29,592 nucleotides of DNA, from NCBI GenBank assembly GCA_018398765.1, contig JAHBMJ010001531.1:1-29592 (forward strand), read 5' to 3'. The position numbers and the translations under genes were made by a program. This document shows positions 18,569 through 25,278 of the stretch, in pieces. Each line of letters starts with the position of its first letter. The first letter of the stretch is position 1. The notes beneath the pieces are model-generated. The model worked only from the letters and a program-made list of their open reading frames with translations. It was not told where the DNA came from and made no database searches. Source of the stretch: Chromera velia (Eukaryota > Sar > Chromeraceae).

Positions 18569-21500
18569 GCTATCGGCCTTGAAATTTCTGTCCGCTGCAT
18601 GGGGGGCTTTTTCTGGCCTGCTACTCTGCCTGCCTGTCTTGAGTTAACATGCTTGCTGATCGGCGCCTGACGCAGCTAGCTAGGGGTGAGCATTCTCTCT
18701 CTGTCCGACTCGGCCCTTCCGTCTCTGTCCTGCGTGCGTCATTTGAGCTAGTCTCTGTCCCTTCCCGTTCATGAGACGACTACTGCAAAAACGTGCGCTT
18801 GTGTCTTTGGTCCTTTGTTTCGAGAAATGTTTGTTAGAGCAGAATGTCTGTACTCCCATGGCTCATCTTGCAAAAACATGTCCTCTTGGTATCACTGCTG
18901 ATTGCATGCATGTGTGCATGGGTGCAGCGAGGTGCTCCTCCGTGATCACCCGCTCCTTCGCATCTTTGCACACACTCAGAGAAGACCGGAAACTCCTACG
19001 TGGGCGTGCGCCCTCGGCCTCTCTCTCCAGTTAATCCTCTCCTTCCTGGCAGTGTTGCTTGGCCTCCTTGCACTCCCCGACGTGTTTCCAAGAGACTCCT
19101 CCACAGGGTCGTCTGTCGGACTTCTCACGATTCTGCTCTTCGCAGCCGCTGCCGCGCTCGCTGGATCCGTCACAACCAGCATCCTCCTACAAGTCTTCTT
19201 CCATCTGCCGAAGGTCTGCCTCCCTTGCGAGATGCAGACCCTGACGACCATCAGACGGACTGGAAGTGTCACGGCAGGCGTGAAGGCCGACGAGATCGTC
19301 CGTGAGGGAACAAGTGAGATCCGTTCAAGTTCTCCCACGCGGTCGGCTGCAAACAAGAGTCTCACGATGACAGGCGGTCCTCCTCTGTCCTCGACCACCA
19401 CGCCCCAAGGCCCCTCAGGTTCTCTGTCTCGAAAGAGCACCAACGAAGGGGGGGCGCGGTCACGCAGAAACTCTTCACTGTCTTTCGGAGGGACCTTCAC
19501 GCCTGCCCGAAGGCTCTCTGCGTTCCTCACAGCTGGGCGCTCTTCCGCTTCGCTTCTCGGCGACGACTCCGACAGCGGAGAAGAAATTCAATCAGAGCGG
19601 GGAGCCGGGCTGAGCCTCGCAGCTGTAGACGAAGAAGAACGCAGCGACGGTCACCCGCTCCGGCAGGTGCGCTTTGAAGAGGGCCACGGCATGTCATTGA
19701 GTCTCGACAGTGAGGTCCAGAGTTGCGAGCTGAATGCAAGGGAATCCAGGGAGAAGGAAGCCTTGGCATTCCCTGCACAGCCTCGGGAGCTTAGGGCCCA
19801 GAGAAAGACGGAGACCGGAGGCCAGGCTGAGGAGAATCAGGACAACAGGGGGATTTCAGAAATTGATCCTTGTACAGGCCCAGAAGTGAACCTGCCCCCG
19901 CACAAACAATCAGTCGAGTTTGCCGCACTCCCTGCCCCTCTGAAGTCCAACTCGGGGGGGCTCTGTCTCCCTCCACTCAAAGTCTCCGGAAGGGGGCAGA
20001 CGGAGACGGAAAGAAGCCGTCTGGAGACCCGGCGCGCGCGAATGGCTGCTCTCTACAGTGAGGTGTTTCTCGAAAGGATTTGGTTCATGGAGGTGCTTGG
20101 AGGTGTTGTGATGGGGTCTGTGACGCTAGCTGCTCTCTTGGCGGTGGCTCTCTGCTCGTTGATGTCCTTCACAGAATCCGTAAGTTAAAGAATTCTCATC
20201 ACATAGGCTCATGCAACGGCCACAGTTCGCGAAGCTGAAAAGAGATATGCAGCTTCGACATTTCGAGACTTCAATGTCCAGAAAAGAATACAAGCAAAGT
20301 TTCCAAAGATCGAAAGGACTGCTCCATCCATGACATCTATTCTGGAGAGAGACAACACAAGCATAGCTGCATGGGGACTTGGCTGAAAAAACAAAATGCG
20401 GAACCTTTCGTTGAAAAAGTCACCAGGGAGACACTTTGACTCGTACCCCGTCCCCATGCACAAGCTGGATTGAACGACATTATTCTAATTTGCCTGGCTG
20501 TGTCAATTTTCTCTCTGCAGTTCCAACACACTGTGCGTCATTGCATCTTGGCCCTTTTGGGGCTGATTCTCCTCGTCCAACCTCTGGTCTGGTCCTCTGC
20601 CGTGGCTCTGGTCGTTTGGTCAGTCTGTCTGTACAAGAGAGGATTCATAGGAGCCAGGCTCGATCTTGGCCAGAGGGGCCTTCAGATTCCTGCCTGTACG
20701 TTTAAATTTCTGTCGATCAACTGCTCTGTTCTTCACTGCATGTCACTGCATCGGAGGGACCTTTCGATCCTCCCTCAGCTAGGCCTCATGCATGCAGTCG
20801 TTGTCCTGCATGGCTGCGGCCAGAAAAGAAGGTGCACGCTTTCGCCTGTTCTTTCAACTCTGGGTGCCAGGGAATGAATGAATGAAGGAAGGAAGGAAGG
20901 AAGGAAGGAATGAAGGAAGGAAGGAATGAAGGGAGGAAGGAAGGAATGAAGGAAGGAAGGAAGAAATTAAGGGAGGAAGGAAGGAAGGAATGAAGGGAGG
21001 AAGGAAGGAAGGAATGAAGGAAGGAAGGAATGAAGGGAGGAAGGAAGGAATGAAGGAAGGAAGGAAGAAAGGAAGGAAGGAAGGAAGGAATGAAGGGAGG
21101 AAGGAAGGAAGGAAGGAAGGAAGAAATTAAGGGAGGAAGGAAGGAAGGAATGAAGGGAGGAAGGAAGGAAGGAAGGAAGGAATGAAGGAAGGAAGGAAGG
21201 AAGGAATGAGGGAAGGAAGGAAGAAATTAAAGGAGGAAGGAAGGAAGGAATGAAGGGAGGAAGGAAGGAAGGAAGGAAGGAAGAAATTAAGGGAGGAAGG
21301 AAGGAAGGAATGAAGGGAGGAAGGAAGGAATGAAGGAAGGAAGGAAGAAATTAAGGGAGGAAGGAAGGAAGGAATGAAGGGAGGAAGGAAGGAATGAAGG
21401 AAGGGAGGAAGGAAGGAAGGAATGAAGGAAGGAAGAAATTAAGGGAGGAAGGAAGGAAGGAATGAAGGGAGGAAGGAAGAAATTAAGGGAGGAAGGAAGG

Positions 21501-22423
21501 AAGGAATGAAGGAAGGAAGGAAGGAAGGAATGAAGGAAGGAAGGAATGAAGGGAGGAAGGAAGGAAGGATGGAAGGAAGGAAGGAAGCAAGGAAGGAAGG
21601 GACGAAGGAAGGAAGGAAGGAAGGAAGGAAGGAACGAAGGAAGGAAGGAATGAAGGAAGGAAGGAAGGAATGAAGGAAGGAAGGAAGAAATTAAGGGAGG
21701 AAGGACAGACGGAGGGAGGGAAGGAAAGAACACAGGGTTCTGCTGTTTCGTCGTTGCCTTTTCGATTCGATTCCGATCTGGAAGCAAAAAACCAAAAAGA
21801 GGAAATGAAAGAAAGAAACCCATATCTATCTATCTGTCTCCGCTTCTATTCTCTATTCCTGTCCGACTAACCCACTTCGAGCGACCAAGCGACTGCCTGC
21901 CTACCTAAAGTGTCTGTTCACTTGAATTAATGCACTGGCATGTGTACGTACGTACGTACGTAAATGATCGATCGAGAGAGTCCGGCCTGTACGTGCTGCA
22001 TGATGCAGGCTGAGCAGCCGAGTGGCCACGATGGACGGGATCGTCAATGGGTGGCCCTCTCTGTTCACTTTCCAGGCGTGTGCGAGACAGCCGTGTCCCG
22101 CAAGGACTTATAAGGAGGCCTGGGACGTTCTTGCGTGCAGGCTGCCACTGGCAAAGGAGGGAGAAGGAGACTCTGAGGAAGGGGGACTGTCTCGCAGGGG
22201 GGTCGGAAAGGAGGCAGGAAGGAGACCTACTTCTCAGAAAATGCCACGGGGGGGCAACGGAATTGCTGCGGCTTCTTCGATGGTTGTGGTTCCTCAAACA
22301 GTGCGGAGGGGCCCAGTAGAGCTCGAGGGCCGCCGGGGCCTCTTTCTCGAGGAACGGGTGGATGCAGAAGAAACAGAAAGAGCCCTCCTCCATCTGTATG
22401 GAGAGGGTGGGTGGGTCTGCTAG
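7571..22423 (+). CDS. Giant multi-pass membrane protein with family 2 glycosyltransferase domain (about 20 exons)
   Basis: Exons: 7571-7933, 8139-8437, 9014-9196, 9817-10751, 11137-11410, 11680-11818, 12120-12559, 13045-13341, 13498-13507, 13628-13995, 14386-14734, 14782-14925, 15030-15061, 15263-15704, 16075-17141, 18324-18362, 18928-20179, 20521-20695, 20798-20831, 22141-22423. Phases match throughout; the sum is 7125 nt (2374 residues). Order: N-terminal membrane segments (about 41-66, 240-264, 283-303), an acidic linker, a GT2 domain (about 561-870) with VAILIPTHG, CDN (D600), DDD (681-683) and GED (D782), then several membrane segments to about 1103, low-complexity loops, and a C-terminal bundle (about 1819-2250). 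The GT2 family transfers sugar from a nucleotide sugar to a growing glycan at a membrane; substrate is unknown. Cellulose, chitin or a related wall glucan are options. The C-terminal bundle may mark a fusion. The least certain joins are 14734/14782 and exon 15030-15061. Confidence 0.75.
8139..8437 (+). CDS. GT2 gene exon 2
   Basis: The acceptor is GCGCATGCAG. The exon reads VGAYFFSGMYTVLRMTQLCE, then a basic and serine-rich loop and a cysteine-containing stretch LCDLNLWECDPCEPF. The donor ACG|GTCCGT gives phase 2 and matches exon 3. A different frame stays open upstream from 8018 but has no matching splice phase. Confidence 0.6.
8461..8640 (+). repeat. CT/GT microsatellite in intron 2
   Basis: A CT run (about 8482-8511), a GT run (8512-8531), TCTCTGTC repeats (8541-8590) and a second CT run (8590-8622). 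It gives long spurious LSLSLS and SVSLSL frames. Confidence 0.85.
8890..9021 (+). repeat. Palindromic mini-element flanked by a 22-bp duplication of the exon 3 acceptor
   Basis: Positions 8890-8911 and 9000-9021 are identical and contain CCACTGCAG|CTGGGTTT, the 3' splice site and first bases of exon 3. The 88-bp insert (8912-8999) starts GCATGAATTTATTTTCA and ends AAAGAATTCTGTATGAAAAT, AAATGCAA. Its ends are imperfect inverted repeats of TGCATTTATTTTCATACAG. Only the right copy continues into the exon. Confidence 0.75.
9014..9196 (+). CDS. GT2 gene exon 3: membrane segment
   Basis: The exon encodes WVYLNDFQKTKSKSSGFR and the hydrophobic TLLFFLFLVVIQLSVALAF. It ends TATCG|GTACGT after two bases of a glycine codon, which the T at 9817 completes (SSGPLIG then YAFWLAAFEIL). 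Both its acceptor and its donor are duplicated by small inserts. A donor four bases later (TAC|GTGAAT) would instead join an open frame at 9348, which looks less likely. Confidence 0.68.
9186..9338 (+). repeat. Palindromic mini-element flanked by a 39-bp duplication of the exon 3 donor
   Basis: Positions 9186-9224 and 9300-9338 are a perfect 39-bp direct repeat covering the last 11 bases of exon 3 and the donor GTACGTGAATCC. The 75-bp insert between them carries ATGCATTTATTTTCATACAG near its left end and GGTATGAAAATAAGTGCATG at its right end. A third partial copy of the target (GCATGCCTCTTATCGG, 9266-9281) lies inside and is repeated at 9295-9310. Confidence 0.8.
9817..10751 (+). CDS. GT2 gene exon 4: membrane segment, acidic linker and start of GT2 domain
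   Basis: The acceptor is CACGTTGCAG. It encodes YAFWLAAFEILTSAFCLFAV (membrane), a long acidic, serine-rich linker (VEEEEEEASKRPRACEWRDA and so on) that is probably cytosolic, and then RNWFYSSERRRVAILIPTHG. The last part is the first beta strand and loop of a GT-A fold, followed by SLLRETLLAAVNVAPPG. It ends CCCCAG|GTCGGA in phase 1. Confidence 0.78.
11137..11410 (+). CDS. GT2 gene exon 5: nucleotide-sugar binding part
   Basis: The acceptor is TGCATGCATGCAG. It reads NIIVCDNAISLQPPDNTWGL; the CDN aspartate matches the first conserved Asp of GT2. YLPVANKTLGLYWPCKYWIP and AAILIDDDCK follow. The last is the DxD metal and nucleotide-sugar site (D681-D683). The donor is CAA|GTAAGG. Confidence 0.82.
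11680..11818 (+). CDS. GT2 gene exon 6
   Basis: One base completes the lysine after the DDDC motif. Then come LPERLDIAACISQLDEDPSL and GAVAWSIHAAPPPNPTLM, typical of the stretch between DxD and the acceptor site in GT2 enzymes. It ends CCTCAG|GTCAGT in phase 0. Confidence 0.8.
12045..12123 (+). repeat. Tandem 35-bp duplication of the exon 7 acceptor
   Basis: CTTGAACATTCATTCTTGCA plus TAGGCATGCAGTCAA occurs at 12045-12079 and again at 12089-12123; TGATACAT precedes both, after a small extra TCATT in the first. Each copy ends in an intact AGGCATGCAG acceptor. Only the second is followed by the open exon (SIEYFQAGLARR). Confidence 0.85.
12120..12559 (+). CDS. GT2 gene exon 7: catalytic base motif and RW motif
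   Basis: The exon encodes SIEYFQAGLARRTQALGG, VIGPHGAACLWRLDHLV, TEFLGEDLQMGMRSAL (catalytic GED, D782) and, after an insertion of about 45 residues rich in Gly, Pro and Glu, LTLWKQRWLSWDLAAG. RW fits the end of the QxxRW signature, but the Gln position is Trp. The donor GG|GTGCAT in phase 2 fits exon 8, giving DLAAG then HSFTALLFTVAV. Confidence 0.8.
12560..12660 (+). repeat. TGCATTTATTTTCATAC-type fragment and CT microsatellite at intron start
   Basis: Directly behind the donor, TGCATATGCGCATTTATTTT and CATACGCATGCC form a short palindrome-like copy of the mini-element core. A CT tract (about 12593-12642) follows. No flanking duplication was found here. Confidence 0.55.
13045..13341 (+). 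CDS. GT2 gene exon 8: membrane segments after the catalytic domain
   Basis: The acceptor is GATGCGTGCAG (an upstream GTGCAG at 13011 is in the same phase). The exon encodes HSFTALLFTVAVMMNRKW, LLAASVFLLIDCLTIAIDWA, VPAVVFVAANDPSLLYVVGG and LILWDYLFLFLLWLKARGRG, consistent with three or four membrane helices. It ends CTACAG|GTCTGT. Confidence 0.75.
13328..13422 (+). repeat. Tandem duplication of the exon 8 donor
   Basis: TTTCCATTCTACAGGTC followed by TTCTTG[C/G]TTGAGCTGCCTGCCTG occurs at 13328-13371 and 13375-13422. The second copy has an extra GGTC. Both copies carry the CTACAG|GTC donor. Only the first keeps the phase needed by the next exon. Confidence 0.85.
13498..13507 (+). CDS. GT2 gene exon 9: 10-nt microexon
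   Basis: ATCGACACGG lies between GAGCCACAG and GTAAGTG, both strong splice motifs. Its ten bases take the phase 2 end of exon 8 to the phase 0 start of exon 10, giving FYR-STR-SALVENF. Without it exons 8 and 10 join only through an atypical acceptor (GGCAGAG). Confidence 0.5.
13628..13995 (+). CDS. GT2 gene exon 10: two membrane segments
   Basis: The acceptor is TTCCGGCAG. It reads SALVENFVRYVAVRKRGKK, a basic loop, then ASAWLVVLLLFSLCLFEI and FAVLGPVLLAVILPCFLILA. The donor ATG|GTAAGC gives phase 2. Confidence 0.72.
14386..14734 (+). CDS. GT2 gene exon 11
   Basis: The acceptor TGTGACAG completes the Trp codon started in exon 10. The exon reads SLLPFRRRLSVSASMKAQAA and later ARILPGPLFRFFFLRREGD. 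It ends either at 14730 (GAG|GTCTGT, phase 2) or at 14734 (TCT|GTCCGT, phase 0). The second fits exon 12. Confidence 0.6.
14782..14925 (+). CDS. GT2 gene exon 12: membrane segment
   Basis: It encodes YGAFECMSDPFFWVAAS, then LVSLNLCGYFVVFAVSW and PRPEILKEGQTCPN. The donor AAC|GTGAGT is strong. Confidence 0.62.
15030..15061 (+). CDS. GT2 gene exon 13 (tentative, 32 nt)
   Basis: TCTCTCCAG precedes INRLHVSVVA and the donor is CTTG|GTCCAC. It is included because it changes phase 0 (exon 12) to phase 2 (exon 14). Other short solutions are possible, including ACAT|GTGTCT. Confidence 0.3.
15263..15704 (+). CDS. GT2 gene exon 14 with in-frame tandem repeat
   Basis: The acceptor is CTGCCTGCAG. The chosen frame reads GEDSFLPSPPHRRPSFLIG, TGALEVTVPSRMLSPFGLE, two copies of an 18-residue unit (SPCHRSAKAAEEGCAEKN), and SMPRLSLQHSPPPHSWF. 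It ends at CCA|GTGCTT (15695) or ATG|GTCCGT (15704); both are phase 0. All three frames are open over much of this exon, so the frame rests on phase fit with exon 15. Confidence 0.5.
15488..15595 (+). repeat. Perfect 54-bp tandem duplication in coding sequence
   Basis: Positions 15488-15541 and 15542-15595 are identical. The unit is 18 codons, so frame is kept. It contains CPCHR-like and AEEGC cysteines and a run of charged residues. Confidence 0.9.
15694..15779 (+). repeat. AT-rich 50-bp insert flanked by an 18-bp exon-edge duplication
   Basis: CAGTGCTTATGGTCCGTC occurs at 15694-15711 and 15762-15779. Between them lie 50 bases of AT-rich DNA (two TTTTTGATT units) ending in CATCTG, so that the second copy now creates a CTGCAG acceptor. 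The duplicated word also holds the candidate donor ATG|GTCCGT. Confidence 0.8.
16075..17141 (+). CDS. GT2 gene exon 15: long, loop-like region
   Basis: The acceptor is AGCGTGCAG. It starts VLEDLRRVRRELAKRSKERE, a basic predicted helix, and continues through Pro/Ser/Glu-rich sequence with a few ordered pieces (SVLDIEWDIHPGSIPLFLRE, LSDADLFDRFSFLSRG). No membrane span is evident, so it is probably a cytosolic loop. It ends AATC|GTAAGT. Confidence 0.72.
17142..18323 (+). other. Intron 15
   Basis: The donor is GTAAGT and the acceptor ATTCCTGCAG. Apart from the mini-element it holds only CTGC runs (17295-17320) and unremarkable sequence. Short ATG frames here do not carry splice-compatible coding signal. 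Confidence 0.5.
17571..17728 (+). repeat. Palindromic mini-element with about 51-55-bp flanking duplication, inside intron 15
   Basis: Left copy 17571-17625 and right copy 17678-17728 both run from CAGGCACAAGAGCT to GAAGGACGCCGC and differ by a TAGC indel and a few substitutions. The 52-bp insert (17626-17677) has ATGCATTTATTTACATACAG and TGTATGTAAATAAAAACAT, inverted copies of each other. Confidence 0.8.
18324..18362 (+). CDS. GT2 gene exon 16 (39 nt)
   Basis: ATTCCTGCAG|GTCCAGC to GAG|GTACGT. It adds SFALWHFYRTL in phase 2 to 2. The aromatic and basic residues lead into the membrane bundle encoded by exon 17. Confidence 0.62.
18520..18568 (+). repeat. CT/GT microsatellite in intron 16
   Basis: CT run 18522-18551 followed by GT to 18568. 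It is the same CT-then-GT order as at 1-62, 4741-4845 and 8482-8531. Confidence 0.85.
18928..20179 (+). CDS. GT2 gene exon 17: C-terminal membrane bundle with long loop
   Basis: It encodes EVLLRDHPLLRIFAHTQRRP, TWACALGLSLQLILSFLAVL, SSVGLLTILLFAAAAALAGS, SILLQVFFHLPKVCLP, then a loop of about 290 residues rich in Ser, Arg and Glu (SRRNSSLSFGGTFTPARR), and RIWFMEVLGGVVMGSVTLAA. The pattern DHPLL..F.......P followed by two helices, and the later bundle, recalls the membrane part of polycystin-1 and PLAT-type proteins. This is recognition by pattern only. The donor is TCC|GTAAGT. Confidence 0.75.
20521..20695 (+). CDS. GT2 gene exon 18: helix with VQPL motif
   Basis: The acceptor is CTCTCTGCAG. 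It reads FQHTVRHCILALLGLILLVQ, PLVWSSAVALVVWSVCLYKR, GFIGARLDLGQRGLQIPA. A polar helix start, then hydrophobic sequence with a Q-P-L just before the next helix, is reminiscent of the ..TQPL.. segment of polycystin-1-like proteins. It ends CCT|GTACGT in phase 1. Confidence 0.7.
20798..20831 (+). CDS. GT2 gene exon 19 (34 nt)
   Basis: TGCATGCAG to AAG|GTGCAC. It contributes VVLHGCGQKR and carries phase 1 to phase 2, as exon 20 needs. Confidence 0.48.
20875..21725 (+). repeat. GGAA/GGAAT satellite in last intron
   Basis: About 850 bp of GGAAGGAAGGAATGAA and AGGGAGGAAGGAAGG with GAAATTAAGGGAGG inserted at irregular intervals of roughly 44-65 bp in the middle part. The strand is almost pure purine. 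It yields a spurious minus-strand frame of FLPSFLPSFL repeats. Confidence 0.92.
22141..22423 (+). CDS. GT2 gene exon 20: C-terminal tail and stop
   Basis: The acceptor is TTGCGTGCAG. One base completes Arg, then LPLAKEGEGDSEEGGLSR, a glycine/arginine stretch, VELEGRRGLFLEERVDAEET and ERALLHLYGEGGWVC, with TAG at 22421. The tail is soluble and charged, so it would be cytosolic. An acceptor at 22075 (TTTCCAG) reads the same frame in phase 0 and is an alternative. Confidence 0.5.
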
Positions 22424-23837
22424 ATCTACCACACGATACCTGACTCGCTCTCTGGATGGATGGATGGGCTTGCATTAGAGAGAGCCGGGCCGATACACTC
22501 ATGCAGAGTGAATGCATGCAGACTTAATTTCTCCTACTCGACTCGAGACTCGACCACTCTCATGCTCAGACTGGCGTTGAGAGCGGGTGTAGCATCTTCT
22601 GTTTCCTCTCTTTGTCAATCTGCTCGCATGTCGCTTTCTTCCCTCAAGCCTCTTCTCTCTCTGACTGCCGCATCAGAATTCACTCAGGATGCGGAACAGA
22701 ATGTCTTTGTTCTGTACGTGCCCGTACATCGATCGATCGATCTCTCACTGGCTTTGTAGAATGCAGCTGTCTGTTTACGCAAATTGCGTGTTGAAGGAAT
22801 CTTATGTGTGAATTGAGCGAGAGTTGCGTACTAGCTCAACAAATGACGGGTGCATGAGGGCAAGCAGAACGACCGAGACCTTCAATGCTTCTTTCGACTC
22901 GATCGAAAAGGTTTGTTGATTTATGCTGAGGCTGCCTACCACTGTGGCTCTGTGAGCGTTTGCCAATGCGGCATCTTCTCTTCTACTGGTCTTTCCATGA
23001 AAATCATCAATGAATGCTGCCGTGCTTCTCACATCCTTCTGCACCCCTTCGATCCTCTCTCTGTGTAAGCGCTGCAGTGTGATTCGTTGACTGTGTGCAT
23101 GCATGTCGTCAATCTAGCTCTCAGGCTGCATGATCTTCTCCCTGGCTCCACGGGGTGTTTGAAAAAAACCGGTGCATGCATGTAAGGGTAGGTTTTGAAG
23201 GGGCCTTTGACTGTGTGCAGCGTGGGCTGCATGCAAAGCTGAAAGAACGAATAAAGTCCCGGACTGGAATGCCACGCGTGCATGGCTGAAAGGAATGCAT
23301 CACGGGCCGGGCAAGGGGTTGAGGCCTGAAAGTCTGGGCTCGTCAATCAACGCAAAGCTTCTCGTGCTGAGACTGGCGCTGAGAGCGCGTGCAGCATTTT
23401 TCTGTTCCGTTGATCTTTTTCTTTCCCCAAGCCCCTTCTCTCTGTGGCTGCGGCATGAGGATTCAGGAAGCAGAACGGAAGGAAATTCAATGTCAGTCTC
23501 GCTTTGATCGGTCTGTTTACTTCACTAAAAGTAATTTGTACGTATAGCTAGGGAGAGTCTCGATCCCTCCCTGGCTCTGCCAAAATTACAGCCAAACGTG
23601 TTGAAGAACTTGTTTAGTTTAGTTGGGTCTTGAAGGAGTATCAGGTGTAAACAGGGGCTGCGCAGAAAAAACAGGGTGAAGGCAAGCAAAAATTGCTGCA
23701 AGACGACGCCTTCAAGGCTTAATTTTTTCGACTCGAATTCGACTCGAACGGGTAAGGTTCATGTCAACTTCTGTGTTTAAGCCGCTAAGTCTGTTTATTA
23801 ACTGCCACTGGTCCATGATACCGTCCATCACAGCGCT
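22424..23837. repeat. Diverged duplication, no gene seen
   Basis: A block around 22520-22960 recurs in diverged form at 23340-23770. Shared landmarks are GAGACTGGCG[T/C]TGAGAGCG (22568 and 23369), a CTTCTCTCTNTGNCTGC... piece, GGATNCGGAACAGAA-like sequence, GTCTGTTTAC, and TTCGACTCGA. Reading frames are not conserved between the copies, so this is probably non-coding duplicated DNA or decayed sequence. Confidence 0.55.
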
Positions 23838-24475
23838 TGATACATCATCATCATCATCATCATCATACGCCATCGCCATCGGCCTATGAATAGGCGTCTA
23901 GCGTTCGGCGGCAACGCACGAGGCAGTTCGGTTCTTTACAACGGCGGTTCACTTTGATTTATACTTATTAATTCAAACAGGATGCTTGTTTTCAAACTCT
24001 TCTATTAGTTTGTCACTTAGTCACTTTCTAAAATTATCTATTAAGCTTTTCTAAAATTTTTCTGAAACCTGACATTTTGTGTTATGGATCTTCTTATGTG
24101 AGAAAACGAGCTAAAAAAATAGAAAGCGTGTAAAAACAGCCTGAGAAGTGCAGTGAATAGCAATGAAGCCAAGGGAAGAGTAGGAAAAAGCATGCAAATG
24201 ATTCAGAATGAAGTGAGCATGTAATTAATGTAGCATTCAATGTGGCATAAAAGCAGAGGTTGCAAGTGGTACGCCTTCATTCAAATTTTTTTTTTTCACT
24301 CATAGTCGCACATTAGCGAGGCGGCGAGCGCATTTTGCACATGCATTTTGCAATATGCCATAAATATAGATTCATCAATACGCTAAATTTCTAGCTAAAT
24401 TTACTATTATAAAGTTTACATGCATTTAGGCGTATATCTTAAAAATAAAAAAAAAGGTTGCTTAAACTTGCTCAG

Positions 24476-25278
24476 CAGGGTTGCCGATTTTTTCGGTGGT
24501 AGACAAGCTTCATTACCGGTAACCGGTAATTACCGGTAGAGTTTGCTGGTAGTTGGCAAAGACTTGGCAGAATTCTAACAATCACTATCACTTTTCAATA
24601 ACCTAAGTCCTAGGTTATAAGTCAATCAATCAATCACTTAAGGCTAGACTTAAGGTCAATTCAAAAAGTCAATGCGTCTTTTGTAGGGACAGCTATGCGG
24701 CCAGTGTGCTTGAAGATGACGCAGGTCAAAGCGATGGGTCCCGTCTTGCACTTGGCGCCCAAAGACAGAAAACCGCTGGCCGCAATGACCACAGCTGGCC
24801 CAGACAGATGCACCCGCGTAATTCCAACAACGGAAAGAGTCATAGGCTTACCATCTCCTCGTTTTTTAGAAAAAATTAGACTTTTTCCGTCTCTTACTTT
24901 GATCGCTCTCTAACGACGGTCAAGGCCTGATATACAGAGAAGTAGAACAGTGAGAGATAAAGCAAAGTCAAAAAAGAGAGTAGTTGTTGGACAGATGCTG
25001 TCATAGAGCTGTTAGAACTTTTTGGCACTTATAGGGGTGAAGCAGTTAAAAATTTATATTTTTTTAATTTTTTTTTTTTTTGTGAATAGGCTTTTCAAAT
25101 GCCAATAAACAGTTAAAAACATGTTTTTGAAGGTTGACGCCGCAGGCAAAATTTTTTTGGGGGGACGCTAATTTTTATTATTTTTTTTGTCGGTAAAAGG
25201 AAGGCAAACTGAGACCATTACCGGTTACCGGTAATTGCCGGTAGACTAGACCTGTTACCGACCAGAAAAGTAACCCTG
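24476..25278. mobile_element. Second element nested in the transposon, ends CAGGGTT with ACCGGTAA repeats
   Basis: The left end CAGGGTTGCCGATTTTTTCG (24476) and inverted right end (AGTAACCCTG, 25269-25278) share CAGGGTT and a following TCGG. Subterminal CATTACCGGTAACCGGTAAT (24511-) and CCATTACCGGTTACCGGTAA (25215-) are inverted partners. TGCTCAG occurs at 24469-24475 and 25283-25289. The CAGGG ends resemble hAT elements. The repeat on the right is three bases off the expected place, so the target duplication is not proven. Confidence 0.5.
24661..24913. other. GC-richer island inside the nested element
   Basis: A stretch of normal GC content inside AT-rich DNA. It has overlapping short frames on both strands: 72 residues on the plus strand (24695-24913) and 60 on the minus (24843-24661, with a hydrophobic GPAVVIAASGFLSLG). 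Either may be captured host sequence; neither is recognised. Confidence 0.3.

Noticed and set aside
20875-21725. Regularly spaced repeats as a CRISPR-like array
   Set aside because: There are no unique spacers; the whole array is one short-unit satellite in a eukaryotic intron.
21287-21823. 178-codon minus-strand frame of FLPSFLPSFL repeats
   Set aside because: It is the translation of the GGAA satellite.
7571-22423. Naming the enzyme cellulose, chitin or hyaluronan synthase
   Set aside because: The GT2 motifs are clear but the RW region is atypical and no family-specific motif is seen, so the product cannot be told from sequence.
24930-24975. U6 snRNA-like box (ATACAGAGAAG)
   Set aside because: Only the ACAGAGA word and a few neighbours match. 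The AGCATGG and GCGCAAGGATGA parts of U6 are absent.
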